From Alphaproteobacteria bacterium (GTDB taxonomy: Bacteria; Pseudomonadota; Alphaproteobacteria; RS24): 23,567 bases of DNA. Below, piece after piece: positions 7,230 to 15,162 of the stretch (positions are counted from its first letter, which is position 1; every line of letters begins with the position of its first letter). A model generated the notes under the pieces. The model had not been told where the DNA came from. It saw only the letters and a list, made by a program, of their open reading frames with translations, and ran no database searches. Position numbers and translations under genes: made by a program. The stretch lies in assembly GCA_022428185.1 (NCBI GenBank), contig JAKMCZ010000248.1:1-23567 (forward strand). The letters run 5' to 3'.

Positions 7230-8080
7230 GCCGCACGCAGAAAATTACCATATTGCCGCCCCAAAGCTTGGCCGGACCGGCTTTAAGCGCGGTTACGATG
7301 GTTATGACTTTTCTCGCCTGTTTGGCTTTGGGATGCAGCTTATTGGCTGACCGTGCCGCCGATCGCTGGCTGATGCGCGCGACCAGCGCATTATCGGTGC
7401 AGATTGTCGAAACCGGCAGATTATCAGCGGAAGAACAATTGCCCAATGTTCTGCGCGAATTGCGCGCTGCCAACGGCATTGATGCCATTCGTGTGCTGGC
7501 GCGCGATGACCTTATCGCGCTGTTGGAGCCGTGGCTGGGCACTGGCAATATTAGCGAAGACATGCCCTTACCACTATTGATCGAGGTGACCCCCAATGCC
7601 GAGACACCGCCCGCGACGCAAGCTTTAGCAGCGCAAATTCGGGCCGTTGCGCCCGGTGCGCGGCTTGATACACATGGGCGGTGGCGCGAAACATTGGAAA
7701 GCACTGCCAATGCTTTGCAGCTTTTCGCGGCACTGGTTTTGACCATGGTCACATTGGCAACGGCGATGGTGATTTTATTCGCTACCCGCGCCGGACTTTT
7801 GGCAAATGAAGAAATTATCCATGTACTGCACCAAATCGGCGCGCAAGACGGCTATATTTCGCGTCGCTTTGAAGGCCATTTCATTCGCCGCACGGCGCTT
7901 GCCGCTTTAGCCGGTCTGGCGGCGGCTTTCGTATTTTTCTACACGCTGGGCGGTTTGGTGGGCGAGGCGCGCCAAGCTGATTTTCTGATACTCCTTTTGC
8001 CCATGCCGCTGGCTGCGATTGTGCTTAGTTGGCAAGTGACACGGCGTTATGTGTTACGGCAATTGCGGGCTGAGCTTTAG
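7226..8080 (+). CDS. ftsX: Cell division protein FtsX
   Basis: 284 residues. A cytoplasmic N-terminus leads into TM1 (about 18–40), a periplasmic domain (about 41–160) that in characterised species contacts murein hydrolase activators, then TM2 (162–186), TM3 (221–242) and TM4 (251–271) with a short basic tail. This is the four-helix topology of the FtsX/MacB permease fold. Sequence conservation is low, as usual for FtsX; the call rests on topology, the coupled ATGA junction with ftsE and GARLDTHGRWRETL before TM2, a typical FtsX spacing region. The periplasmic partner is unknown. Confidence 0.9.
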   Translation: MSRTQKITILPPQSLAGPALSAVTMVMTFLACLALGCSLLADRAADRWLMRATSALSVQIVETGRLSAEEQLPNVLRELRAANGIDAIRVLARDDLIALLEPWLGTGNISEDMPLPLLIEVTPNAETPPATQALAAQIRAVAPGARLDTHGRWRETLESTANALQLFAALVLTMVTLATAMVILFATRAGLLANEEIIHVLHQIGAQDGYISRRFEGHFIRRTALAALAGLAAAFVFFYTLGGLVGEARQADFLILLLPMPLAAIVLSWQVTRRYVLRQLRAEL

Positions 8081-8088
8081 GCGGTGGC

Positions 8089-8718
8089 ATGACGCGCTTT
8101 GCTGAAGACGAACATCGCAGCCGCCGACAAATGCTTGCAACATTATTAGGCATGCTGGGCGGCGCGCTGGTTCTGTTTTTCTTGTTCTTCATCATTTTTG
8201 CACAAAGCCTGAAAGCGGTTCCAGACAGCGTGCCCGAAGCCGACGCAATCGTTGTGTTTACCGGCACCAGTCCGGTGCGCATTGAAACTGGTCTCAAATT
8301 ATTGGCTGAGGGCAAGGGGCGGCGCTTGCTGGTCAGCGGGGTTTATGCCGACCAAGATTTTGACATGATTTTGGCAATGGCGCGAAATCAGGTGGGTGCC
8401 GCCGACGACAATCTGCGCTGCTGTATCGATCTTGATTATCGCGCCACCAATACGGTCGGCAATACCAAAGAGACCGCGCTTTGGGCTGAGGTGCATGAAT
8501 TTTCGAGCCTGATTGTGGTCACCAGCAGTCACCATATGCCGCGCGCCTTTTTGGAACTGCGCCGCACCATGCCAACCACCAGCCTGTCCGCCTATCCGGT
8601 TTTGCCGCCCAATGTGCGGCTTGATTATTGGTATGCTTATCCCGGCACAATGGCTCTCTTACTGGGCGAATATATGCGCTATCTCTATGTGCTCAGCGGC
8701 CTTCCGGGATTTGGTTAG
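8089..8718 (+). CDS. YdcF-like DUF218 envelope protein
   Basis: 209 residues. A basic N-terminus and one membrane helix (about 15–38) are followed by a DUF218 domain: ADAIVVFTGT near 51–60, a basic helix ending GKGRRLLVSGVY, then ATNTVGNTKETALW and SLIVVTSSHHMPRAFLELRR. This matches the ElyC/SanA/YdcF superfamily, some members of which are linked to envelope integrity and lipid-carrier metabolism; the precise reaction is unknown. It starts 8 bases after ftsX with AGGCGG as ribosome site, so it belongs to the ftsEX transcript. In several alphaproteobacteria an acyltransferase gene follows; here DUF2125 follows directly. Confidence 0.85.
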   Translation: MTRFAEDEHRSRRQMLATLLGMLGGALVLFFLFFIIFAQSLKAVPDSVPEADAIVVFTGTSPVRIETGLKLLAEGKGRRLLVSGVYADQDFDMILAMARNQVGAADDNLRCCIDLDYRATNTVGNTKETALWAEVHEFSSLIVVTSSHHMPRAFLELRRTMPTTSLSAYPVLPPNVRLDYWYAYPGTMALLLGEYMRYLYVLSGLPGFG

Positions 8719-8726
8719 GCACGATT

Positions 8727-9689
8727 ATGTTTGCTCTATTAGCTGATAAACGATTTTCCTTGTTTGCCCCATTTATCGCGCTGGCCGGTTTGGCGTTGAT
8801 TGGATTTGTATTTTGGGTCCTGATTGCCGGTCGTATCACCGATGCGCTATCTGACAATGGCGTGAGTTGGCAGGGGCTGGAGCGCGAGGGGTTTCCCGCG
8901 CGCATCAGCCTTTATCTCGACGCGCCGCAATGGCGCAATGGCGATTTGAGCTGGCAGAATGATGCGATGAGCCTCACCGTCATGCCGTTTAATCGAGCGC
9001 ATGCGATTGTCGATTTTAGCGGCGACCATCAACTGGCGACCAAAGACGGGCAATTTAATTTGGCTCATCAAGGCAATTTGATGAGCCTTGTCGTCGATGA
9101 TGACCGGTTGAGCCGAGCTTCTTTTGAAGCCAAAAAAGCCGATGTGTCGGCGCGGTTTGGTGGAATTGAATGGCGCGCGCAAGCGGCGGTTTTAGAGCTG
9201 CATATGCGCCGCAATGCCGCGCGGAGCGATATTGCACTGGTTACTAAACAACTGCGCATAAACACCAATGAGCAAAGCGATCGGCTTGGCGCAGCACTCG
9301 ATTTGGCGCGCCTCGACGCATCGGTCAGTGTGCCCGAGGCGGCGCTCAATCGGGGTTTATCGGCTGGCGATGTGGTGGCGCTTGAGCGCTTGACGCTAGA
9401 ACGTGGCGCGCTGACCCTTATTGCTAAAGGCCGCGTAAAATTGCGCGCCAATGGCACTGTCGACGGGGCACTGGATTTGGATATCGTCAATCTCAATGCG
9501 TTTGCTGATGCGCTGATTGATGTCGGCTTGATAAACCGCCGCGACCGTCAAATATTACTTTTATTGGGTGGGTTGGGTGCTGCCCTTGGCGGCGACACGC
9601 AAGACCGTTTGTCTTTGCCATTGCGGTTTCAAGACCGTCGGATTTATCTCGGCGGGCTTGATTTGGGCGTAGCCCCTAAATGGCGCTAG
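8727..9689 (+). CDS. DUF2125 domain protein
   Basis: 320 residues from ATG 8727. A start at 8628 is open but would overlap ydcF by about 90 bases, while 8727 has TTAGG ahead and yields a clean N-terminal membrane helix (about 10–33). The rest is predicted periplasmic, mostly beta-rich with amphipathic strands (AQWRNGDLSWQND-like repeats of alternating residues), and ends with LPLRFQDRRIYLGGLDLGVAP, the closing motif I associate with DUF2125. No enzymatic residues are evident and no function is established. Context ties it to the envelope genes upstream. It converges on tyrA with 13 bases between stops. Confidence 0.8.
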   Translation: MFALLADKRFSLFAPFIALAGLALIGFVFWVLIAGRITDALSDNGVSWQGLEREGFPARISLYLDAPQWRNGDLSWQNDAMSLTVMPFNRAHAIVDFSGDHQLATKDGQFNLAHQGNLMSLVVDDDRLSRASFEAKKADVSARFGGIEWRAQAAVLELHMRRNAARSDIALVTKQLRINTNEQSDRLGAALDLARLDASVSVPEAALNRGLSAGDVVALERLTLERGALTLIAKGRVKLRANGTVDGALDLDIVNLNAFADALIDVGLINRRDRQILLLLGGLGAALGGDTQDRLSLPLRFQDRRIYLGGLDLGVAPKWR

Positions 9690-9702
9690 TCTTGGGTTGG
9701 GC

Positions 9703-10608
9703 CTATTTATCGCGGCCGAAATTCGGCGTGTCAGTATCTTGTCCGGCGTCGATAATTGATTGGCGGATACCGCGCGTGCGGGTAAACACCTCTTCCAAAT
9801 AACGCCCGTCTTCGCGCCGAATGGCGGCTTGCAGAGCGGTCAAATCTTCTGAAAAACGACCCATAATTTCTAAGATTGCGTCTTTATTGGCGAGAAATAT
9901 ATCGCGCCACATGATCGGGTCTGAGGCAGCGATGCGGGTGAAGTCACGAAAACCGGAAGCTGAGAACTTAATCACTTCCGAACGCGTATCGCTTTCCAAT
10001 TGCGCTGCCGTGCCGACAATATTGAAGGCAATTAAATGCGGCAAATGACTGGTAATGGCGAGCACCAAATCATGGTGGTCGGCGTCCATAAACACCACTT
10101 CCGAGCCCATGCCGCGCCATAATTTGGTGACCTCTTCAACCGCGATGAGGCTGGTCGTCTCATCGGGGGTTAAAATGCACCAGCGCTCCTCAAACAATTC
10201 GGCAAAGCCGGCCTCCGGCCCCGATTGCTCAGTTCCGGCAATCGGATGACCCGGCACAAAGTGGATACGTCCGTCCAGTATTTCAGCCAAATCTTTTTGC
10301 ACGCCGGCCTTTACCGAGCCGACATCGGTCAAAATAGCATTGTCTTTAAGGCGGGGTACAATGTCTTCAGCCAGTTGCTTTATGACGCTGAGCGGGGTGT
10401 TGAAAAACACAATATCGGCGTCAATCACCGTCTCGACCGCCGTTTCATGCACGCTATCGACAAACCCGATATCGAGCGCTTTTTGCCGCGTTTCAGCCGA
10501 CCGCGCATAACCCGACACATGCGCTGCAAGGTCATTTTTCTTCAGCGCATGTCCAAGCGATGAGCCGATAAGGCCGAGGCCGATAAGAGCGATATTCGGC
10601 TTGCTCAC
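9703..10608 (-). CDS. Prephenate (or arogenate/cyclohexadienyl) dehydrogenase
   Basis: 301 residues of the TyrA/TyrC family. It oxidatively decarboxylates prephenate to 4-hydroxyphenylpyruvate, or arogenate to tyrosine. The dinucleotide motif is GLGLIGSS (10–17), followed by NTPLSVI, DVGSVK, and catalytic GHPIAGTEQSG with His121; the substrate-side SHLPH has His188. No ACT domain is attached and no chorismate mutase is fused. The start is GTG, overlapping the upstream aminotransferase stop as GTGA, with GGAG about 10 bases ahead. Prephenate versus arogenate preference and NAD versus NADP use cannot be settled by eye. Confidence 0.9.
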   Translation of the reverse strand: MSKPNIALIGLGLIGSSLGHALKKNDLAAHVSGYARSAETRQKALDIGFVDSVHETAVETVIDADIVFFNTPLSVIKQLAEDIVPRLKDNAILTDVGSVKAGVQKDLAEILDGRIHFVPGHPIAGTEQSGPEAGFAELFEERWCILTPDETTSLIAVEEVTKLWRGMGSEVVFMDADHHDLVLAITSHLPHLIAFNIVGTAAQLESDTRSEVIKFSASGFRDFTRIAASDPIMWRDIFLANKDAILEIMGRFSEDLTALQAAIRREDGRYLEEVFTRTRGIRQSIIDAGQDTDTPNFGRDK

Positions 10609-11708
10609 GCGTCATCTCCGTCGTTGAAGCTTTCTAGCGCGGCCAATGCGGCGCGATTGGCGTCTTGCGTGCCGATGCTCAAGCGCAGTCTTGTCGGTAA
10701 GCCATAAGCTGCCAAGCCGCGCGGAATGACACCGGCGGCGCACATGGCGGCTTCGGCGCGCGCCGCTTCATCGGCATCGCCAAACTCCAGTAAAATGAAA
10801 TTGGCTTGCGTGCTACGCACGCCAATGCCCAGCCCGCCAATTTGTTGCACCAACCAATCGCGCCATTGCGCGTTATGGGCGCGGCTTTTCTCAATATGCG
10901 CTTGGTCGTCCAAAGCGGCCATGCCGACATGCAAGGCGGCGCTGTTAATGTTGAACGGCCCGCGCAAGCGATTGAGCGCATCGGCAATTTGCGGCGGGCA
11001 ATAACCCCAACCAAGTCGCAAGGCGGCCAAACCATAGGCTTTGGAAAATGTGCGCGTGGTGACGACATTGTCATGCGCGTCGACCATGTCGAACGCGGCG
11101 GGATAAATGTCGGGGTCGACATATTCGGCATAGGCACCGTCCAGCACCAAAAGCACGCTATCGGGCAAGCTTTTGTGCAGCCGCGCCACGGCATCCTTGT
11201 CGAGCATGGTGCCGGTCGGATTATTCGGATTGGCGAGAAATACGATTTTGGTTTTATCGCTGATAGCTGCCAAAATTGCATCAACATTGGCGGTCAAATC
11301 TTGTTCTGCCACTTCGACCGGTGTTGCGCCGGTGGCGCGACCGGCGAGCTTGTAAATCAAGAAAGCATGCGCCGTGTGCACCATCTCATCGCCCGGCCCC
11401 AAATAGGCTTGCGCCAATAAGCTCAAAATATCGTCTGACCCATTGCCGCAGACAATGCGCGCTGCATCGATATTATTGAGCGCTGCCAATTTCTCGCGCA
11501 AAGCGCGTGCGCCGCCATCGGGATAAAGCGATAAATCGCCAGTATCAGACCCGAAATCAGATAGTGCCGCTTGCGCTTTGACACCGGCACCGAGCGGGTT
11601 TTCATTGGCTGACAGTTTGAACGGGTTTTTCACCCCGTCCACAGTCTCTTTGCCGCCGACATAGGCCGGCATATCCAAAACCCCGTCTTTAGGTGTCGGC
11701 CCGCTCAT
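10605..11708 (-). CDS. HisC-family aminotransferase, probably aromatic/histidinol phosphate
   Basis: 367 residues from ATG 11708, which overlaps the upstream gene as ATGA; an earlier in-frame start at 11741 would intrude further. PLP fold-I motifs: KLSANENPLG (31–40), NPNNPTG (160–166), Asp190 and Tyr193 near GAYAEY, PLP Lys223 in FSKAYGLA, and a C-terminal LRLSIGT arginine. HisC makes histidinol phosphate, but family members also transaminate prephenate or aromatic keto acids. Being locked between chorismate mutase and prephenate dehydrogenase suggests aromatic amino acid work here. Whether it is also the only HisC needs the rest of the genome. Confidence 0.9.
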   Translation of the reverse strand: MSGPTPKDGVLDMPAYVGGKETVDGVKNPFKLSANENPLGAGVKAQAALSDFGSDTGDLSLYPDGGARALREKLAALNNIDAARIVCGNGSDDILSLLAQAYLGPGDEMVHTAHAFLIYKLAGRATGATPVEVAEQDLTANVDAILAAISDKTKIVFLANPNNPTGTMLDKDAVARLHKSLPDSVLLVLDGAYAEYVDPDIYPAAFDMVDAHDNVVTTRTFSKAYGLAALRLGWGYCPPQIADALNRLRGPFNINSAALHVGMAALDDQAHIEKSRAHNAQWRDWLVQQIGGLGIGVRSTQANFILLEFGDADEAARAEAAMCAAGVIPRGLAAYGLPTRLRLSIGTQDANRAALAALESFNDGDDA

Positions 11709-12373
11709 GCTTCTGCCTCCAAAGTGAGATAGCGTCCCCAAATCGGGTCATCGCCCGGCGCATCGGTCTCGACCAGCGCATCGTCTTGGCCTTTGAAAAT
11801 TACTCTTTCGCCGCTCTTTGCCTCGGCGCGGCGCACCAGATTGACTGCGCCCGCTTCATTTTCATCGCTGGCGGCCAATTTGCCATAGCATAAGGCGGCG
11901 GGCGCGCCGATAAGGGGCAAGCGGGCAAATACACCGACGCCTTCTGGCGGGGCGATGGCTTCGTCGAGCGTCATAACGGCGACAAGACGCGGGTTTTCTA
12001 GCAGATTATCAAGCTTGGGCGCGCCTGCTTCATAAGCCAGGCTGGCGCCGAAATGCGCCCGTGCCTGCGGCATAGCATTTGGCGAGGCGCAAATGGTAAG
12101 GCCGCCTTGTTGAGCCAGCGCCATGCCGATAATTTCGCGCCAAACAGCGATGAGACCGGCGCTTTCAAGCATGGGCGCATTGCTTTTTTGCCAAGCGATG
12201 AGCGCACGTAATTGCTGAATTTCGCGCAATGGGCGCAGCGGCGCGGTTTCGCCATTATCGGCTTTGGCAGCGGCGACATTCGCCACCAATTCGGCACGGC
12301 GCAGAAATCGCGCGCGCAACTCGGCGTCCAGCGCGTCAATTTCGCTTCGAATATTGTCCAGACTTGTTGCCAT
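11705..12373 (-). CDS. AroQ-type chorismate mutase with C-terminal extension
   Basis: 222 residues. Residues about 5–90 match the helical AroQ chorismate mutase domain: IRSEIDALDAELRARFLRRAELV supplies two conserved arginines, AAAKAD the lysine, and PLREIQQL the Arg/Glu helix. It converts chorismate to prephenate. Residues about 92–222 are a less recognisable alpha/beta region (LTICASPNAMPQARAHFG onward) common in alphaproteobacterial homologues; it lacks a clear ACT signature, so prephenate dehydratase activity is not supported. First gene of the coupled mutase–aminotransferase–dehydrogenase set, divergent from metX. AGCAGG precedes the ATG. Confidence 0.85.
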   Translation of the reverse strand: MATSLDNIRSEIDALDAELRARFLRRAELVANVAAAKADNGETAPLRPLREIQQLRALIAWQKSNAPMLESAGLIAVWREIIGMALAQQGGLTICASPNAMPQARAHFGASLAYEAGAPKLDNLLENPRLVAVMTLDEAIAPPEGVGVFARLPLIGAPAALCYGKLAASDENEAGAVNLVRRAEAKSGERVIFKGQDDALVETDAPGDDPIWGRYLTLEAEA

Positions 12374-12410
12374 CTGCCTGCTCTAGAACTTTCTTCAAAA
12401 CCCCTAACAA

Positions 12411-12434
12411 ATGCGCAACCCTGAGTTTGCGCAT
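12411..12434. repeat. 8-bp perfect inverted repeat between aromatic and metX operons
   Basis: ATGCGCAA (12411–12418) and TTGCGCAT (12427–12434) are perfectly inverted around an 8-base spacer. It lies in the 167-base divergent region, 38 bases ahead of the chorismate mutase ATG and 107 ahead of metX. The symmetry suits a dimeric repressor site; as RNA on the minus strand it would also form a leader hairpin for the mutase mRNA. The regulator is unknown. Confidence 0.55.
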
Positions 12435-12450
12435 CTTTCACACGCGCCTA

Positions 12451-12479
12451 GTCATACGCCGTGAGAGGGTGTAAATCAA
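12451..12479 (-). promoter_or_regulatory. Candidate promoter for the chorismate mutase operon
   Basis: On the minus strand TTGATT (12479–12474, 4 of 6) is followed after exactly 17 bases by TATGAC (12456–12451, 4 of 6). Initiation near 12444 would place the inverted repeat at 12411–12434 at the very 5' end of the transcript, where it could act in RNA or as an operator just downstream of the start point. Confidence 0.35.
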
Positions 12480-12497
12480 AGGAAAGATTGACTTTTT

Positions 12498-12523
12498 GCC
12501 GCGCCTCCTGCAAGAGGAGCGGC
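12498..12523 (+). promoter_or_regulatory. GC-rich hairpin in the metX leader
   Basis: GCCGCGCCTC (12498–12507) pairs with GAGGAGCGGC (12514–12523) except for one internal G·A mismatch, with CTGCAA as loop. It ends 17 bases ahead of the metX ATG, just before the AAGGGG ribosome site (12530–12535). There is no T-run. It could tune translation or mark an attenuator. I could not fit it to the SAM-II riboswitch layout. Confidence 0.45.
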
Positions 12524-12540
12524 TGAATGAAGGGGTTGCC

Positions 12541-13683
12541 ATGACGGCCGGGCAGAAAAATGACAATCAAGGCGAAACAGTGCTGCTGGACGGCGCTGCG
12601 CTGGAGCTCGACTGCGGCGTGGAGCTGGCACCGATTGAACTGGCTTATCGCACTTATGGCGCGCTGAATGATGATAAAAGCAATGCGATTTTGATTTGTC
12701 ATGCGCTGACCGGTGATCAGCATCCGGCGGGCGATAATCCTCTGACCGGCAAGCCGGGCTGGTGGACGCAAGTGGTCGGGCCGGGCGGTATAATCGATAC
12801 CGATAAATATTTTGTCATTTGCTCGAATGTCCTGGGCGGTTGCGGGGGCTCGACCGGCCCGCAAAGCGCCAATCCGAAAGGCGATGGCCCTTACGGGCTA
12901 AATTTTCCGGTGATTACCGTCGCCGATATGGTGCGCGCGCAAAACCTGCTCATAGACCATTTGGGCATTGAGAGCCTGTTTTGCGTCCTCGGCGGCTCAA
13001 TGGGCGGCATGCAGGTGTTACAATGGGCGGCGGCGCATGGTGAGCGCGTTTTTTCGGCGGTTCCGATTGCCACTTCAGCGCGCCATTCGTCTCAAAATAT
13101 TGCGTTTCACGAGGTTGGCCGACAAGCAATTTTGGCTGACCCTGACTGGCATGGCGGCGATTATTATGCCGCCGAGGCGCACCCGCGCAAAGGGCTGGCC
13201 GTGGCGCGTATGGCGGCGCATGTCACCTATTTGTCCGAAGCCGCTTTGCAGCGCAAATTCGGGCGTAATCTGCAAGACCGCGAGGCGGTGACTTATGGCT
13301 TCGATGCCGATTTTCAAATCGAGAGCTATTTGCGTCATCAGGGCATGACCTTTGTCGAGCGCTTCGATGCCAATAGCTATTTGTATATTACCCGCGCGAT
13401 GGATTATTTCGATATTGCGGCGGAAAATGGCGGCAATCTCGCTGCTGCCTTTAAAGACACGCGGACGCGGTTTTGCGTCATGTCGTTTACCAGCGATTGG
13501 CTGTTCCCGACCGCCGAAAGCATAAATCTGGTGCGCGCGCTTAATGCGGCGGGGGCTGATGTCAGTTTTGTCGAAATCGAAAGCGATAAAGGCCATGATG
13601 CGTTTTTGCTAGATGAGCCTGAAATGCACACCACGCTGAGCGGGTTTTTAACTGCCGCCGCACAAGCGCGAGGGCTGGACTGA
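12541..13683 (+). CDS. metX: Homoserine O-acyltransferase MetX
   Basis: 380 residues of the alpha/beta-hydrolase MetX family. It acylates homoserine for methionine synthesis, classically with acetyl-CoA; some family members use succinyl-CoA, which I cannot distinguish here. The catalytic triad is Ser153 in GGSMGG, Asp319 in FTSDWLFP and His352 in KGHDAFLL. Family blocks CHALTGDQH, GKPGWW and NVLGGCGGSTGP are intact. An in-frame start at 12496 lies inside the leader hairpin; ATG 12541 is preceded by AAGGGG and is preferred. The TGA overlaps the metW ATG by one base. Confidence 0.95.
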   Translation: MTAGQKNDNQGETVLLDGAALELDCGVELAPIELAYRTYGALNDDKSNAILICHALTGDQHPAGDNPLTGKPGWWTQVVGPGGIIDTDKYFVICSNVLGGCGGSTGPQSANPKGDGPYGLNFPVITVADMVRAQNLLIDHLGIESLFCVLGGSMGGMQVLQWAAAHGERVFSAVPIATSARHSSQNIAFHEVGRQAILADPDWHGGDYYAAEAHPRKGLAVARMAAHVTYLSEAALQRKFGRNLQDREAVTYGFDADFQIESYLRHQGMTFVERFDANSYLYITRAMDYFDIAAENGGNLAAAFKDTRTRFCVMSFTSDWLFPTAESINLVRALNAAGADVSFVEIESDKGHDAFLLDEPEMHTTLSGFLTAAAQARGLD

Positions 13684-14324
13684 TGCGTGACCCGAAATCA
13701 CAAGCGGCGGGAAATCTTGACGCGGCGCGTATCGATTTACAGTTGATTGCCGATATGGTCGCGCCGGGCAGTAAAGTGCTGGATATTGGTTGCGGCGATG
13801 GCGCGCTGTTGGAATTGCTGGTTAAACAGCGAGACATTGACGGGCGCGGGCTTGAGCTGGGTCAAAGCGGGGTTAATAATTGCGTCGCGCGCGGCTTGTC
13901 CGTGGTGCAAGGCAATGCTGATACCGACCTGTCTTATTATCCTGATAACGGTTTTGATACGGTCATTTTGAGCCAGACTTTGCAAGCGACACAACGCCCG
14001 CAAGAGGTGTTGCGCGAAATGGCGCGCATCGGTAATCGTCTGATTGTCTCGATTCCTAATTTCGGCCATTGGCGGGTGCGGCTTGATTTACTGCTCAATG
14101 GGCGTATGCCGGTTACCGGCGCGCTGACTGCAAGCTGGTATGAAACCGCCAATATTCATTTGTGTACGCTAAAAGACTTCACCGAATTATGCGATGTGCT
14201 GGGCCTGAGTGTTGAAAGCTGTATCACCCTGTCGGGTGGTCGAGCCAAAGCGCTTGGTGGGCGACCGACCCGGGCCGCCAATTTATTGGCCGAGCAAGGC
14301 GTTTTTGTGCTTCGACGCGTTTAA
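13683..14324 (+). CDS. metW: Methionine biosynthesis protein MetW
   Basis: 213 residues, a class I SAM-methyltransferase-like fold. Residues 31–40, KVLDIGCGDG, are the SAM-binding motif I; later ENGFDTV-type VILSQTLQAT and SIPNFGHWRVRLDLLLNGRMPVT are typical of MetW. MetW works with MetX in methionine formation in proteobacteria, reportedly stimulating the acyltransferase; direct methyl transfer is not established. TGATG coupling to metX supports this pairing. Its 3' end overlaps the opposite-strand methyltransferase gene by 42 bases tail to tail. Confidence 0.93.
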   Translation: MRDPKSQAAGNLDAARIDLQLIADMVAPGSKVLDIGCGDGALLELLVKQRDIDGRGLELGQSGVNNCVARGLSVVQGNADTDLSYYPDNGFDTVILSQTLQATQRPQEVLREMARIGNRLIVSIPNFGHWRVRLDLLLNGRMPVTGALTASWYETANIHLCTLKDFTELCDVLGLSVESCITLSGGRAKALGGRPTRAANLLAEQGVFVLRRV

Positions 14325-15080
14325 GGGCAGTTTGGCGGGCGACAGAACCGGACGAATGACCGCTGCCGAGCGATAACGCAAAGCCATTTTTGAGCCGGTC
14401 GGTGCGGGTACTTTTTTCACCGCTTCCATCAACCAAACGCCACCCAATTGGGGCATCATGGCGGCACCGAAACGGTCGGCCCCGGCCAGTGTGGTGAGCA
14501 GTTTTTCAGGCAAGAAAGGTGGCAGCACCAGCGCCGGTCGGCTTTGCCCCTGAATGAAGCCGGTGCGGCGAATGAGTTGGCGCAATTGACCTGATGAAAA
14601 AGGCCGCCCCATGCCGAACGGGGTGGCGTCACGGCGCGCCCAAAAGCCGCGTCGATTGGCGACGATAAAGAGCGCGCGCCCGTTCGGCACCAAGACACGC
14701 CAAACCTGTTCCATCAGCGCGTCCAGATTATTGGCTGCTTCCACCCCATGCAGCACCACTAAGCGATTTATGCTTTCAGATCTGAGCGGCCATTGTCGCT
14801 CATCGCCCAAAATGGCAGGTGGGCTGTCGCCTTGTGGAGCCAAAACGCCTTGCTGGGCGGGCATTAAGAAATGCCAATCGGCATTGGGCCACAGGGTCGC
14901 CGCTTTGTCTGTTGCTGCTTGGGCGACCAGCGGCAGGCCATAGCCATAGGCCAACACGGCATCGTGGGGGCCGGCGGCTTGTGGCCAAATACGATTTATC
15001 CCAGCTATCAGACGGGTGCGTACATGACCGCCCAAAGGGGTTTCGTAAAACCGCGTCAAATCGACAATATCAAAAGCCAA
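14283..15080 (-). CDS. SAM-methyltransferase-like protein
   Basis: 265 residues if started at TTG 15080, giving a protein that opens AFDIVDLTRFYETPLGGHVR, the usual beginning of this alphaproteobacterial family found beside gloB. The only upstream ATG (15164) would add an unlike 28-residue acidic-tailed leader that contains a perfect TATAAT on this strand and would overlap the gloB start codon. The fold resembles class I methyltransferases: DAVLAYGYGLPLV at the motif I position, ERQWPLRSESINRLVVLHGVE at the motif III/IV region, and WRVLVPNGRALFIVANRRG. The glycine motif is degenerate. Substrate unknown. A basic, Ala-rich C-terminus overlaps metW. Confidence 0.78.
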   Translation of the reverse strand: MAFDIVDLTRFYETPLGGHVRTRLIAGINRIWPQAAGPHDAVLAYGYGLPLVAQAATDKAATLWPNADWHFLMPAQQGVLAPQGDSPPAILGDERQWPLRSESINRLVVLHGVEAANNLDALMEQVWRVLVPNGRALFIVANRRGFWARRDATPFGMGRPFSSGQLRQLIRRTGFIQGQSRPALVLPPFLPEKLLTTLAGADRFGAAMMPQLGGVWLMEAVKKVPAPTGSKMALRYRSAAVIRPVLSPAKLPLNASKHKNALLGQ

Positions 15081-15119
15081 TTCTTCTTCGTCCTCTGTTT
15101 CCCTCTTTTGTGCTTTACC

Positions 15120-15125
15120 ATTATA
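15120..15125 (-). promoter_or_regulatory. Perfect TATAAT -10 for the methyltransferase gene
   Basis: On the minus strand bases 15125–15120 read TATAAT. The matching -35 at 17–18 bases is poor (TTTTCG/GTTTTC). Initiation near 15113 would leave about 33 bases before TTG 15080. On the plus strand the overlapping bases 15122–15127 read TATAGT, a possible -10 for gloB, whose ATG is 35 bases on. Confidence 0.4.
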
Positions 15126-15162
15126 GTGGAGCCGACCGAAATCGAAAACCGGAGCACCCGAC

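Noticed and set aside
10806..11420. Long plus-strand open frame of about 204 codons
   Set aside because: It is antisense to the HisC-family gene, has no ribosome site and no family resemblance; long antisense frames are expected from codon bias.
12435..12540. SAM-II-type riboswitch in the metX leader
   Set aside because: Such switches are common before metX in this class, but the foldable element here has a 6-base loop and lacks the long A/U-rich P1 loop and the GCUAAA-like segment before the ribosome site. A covariance search is needed to exclude it fully.
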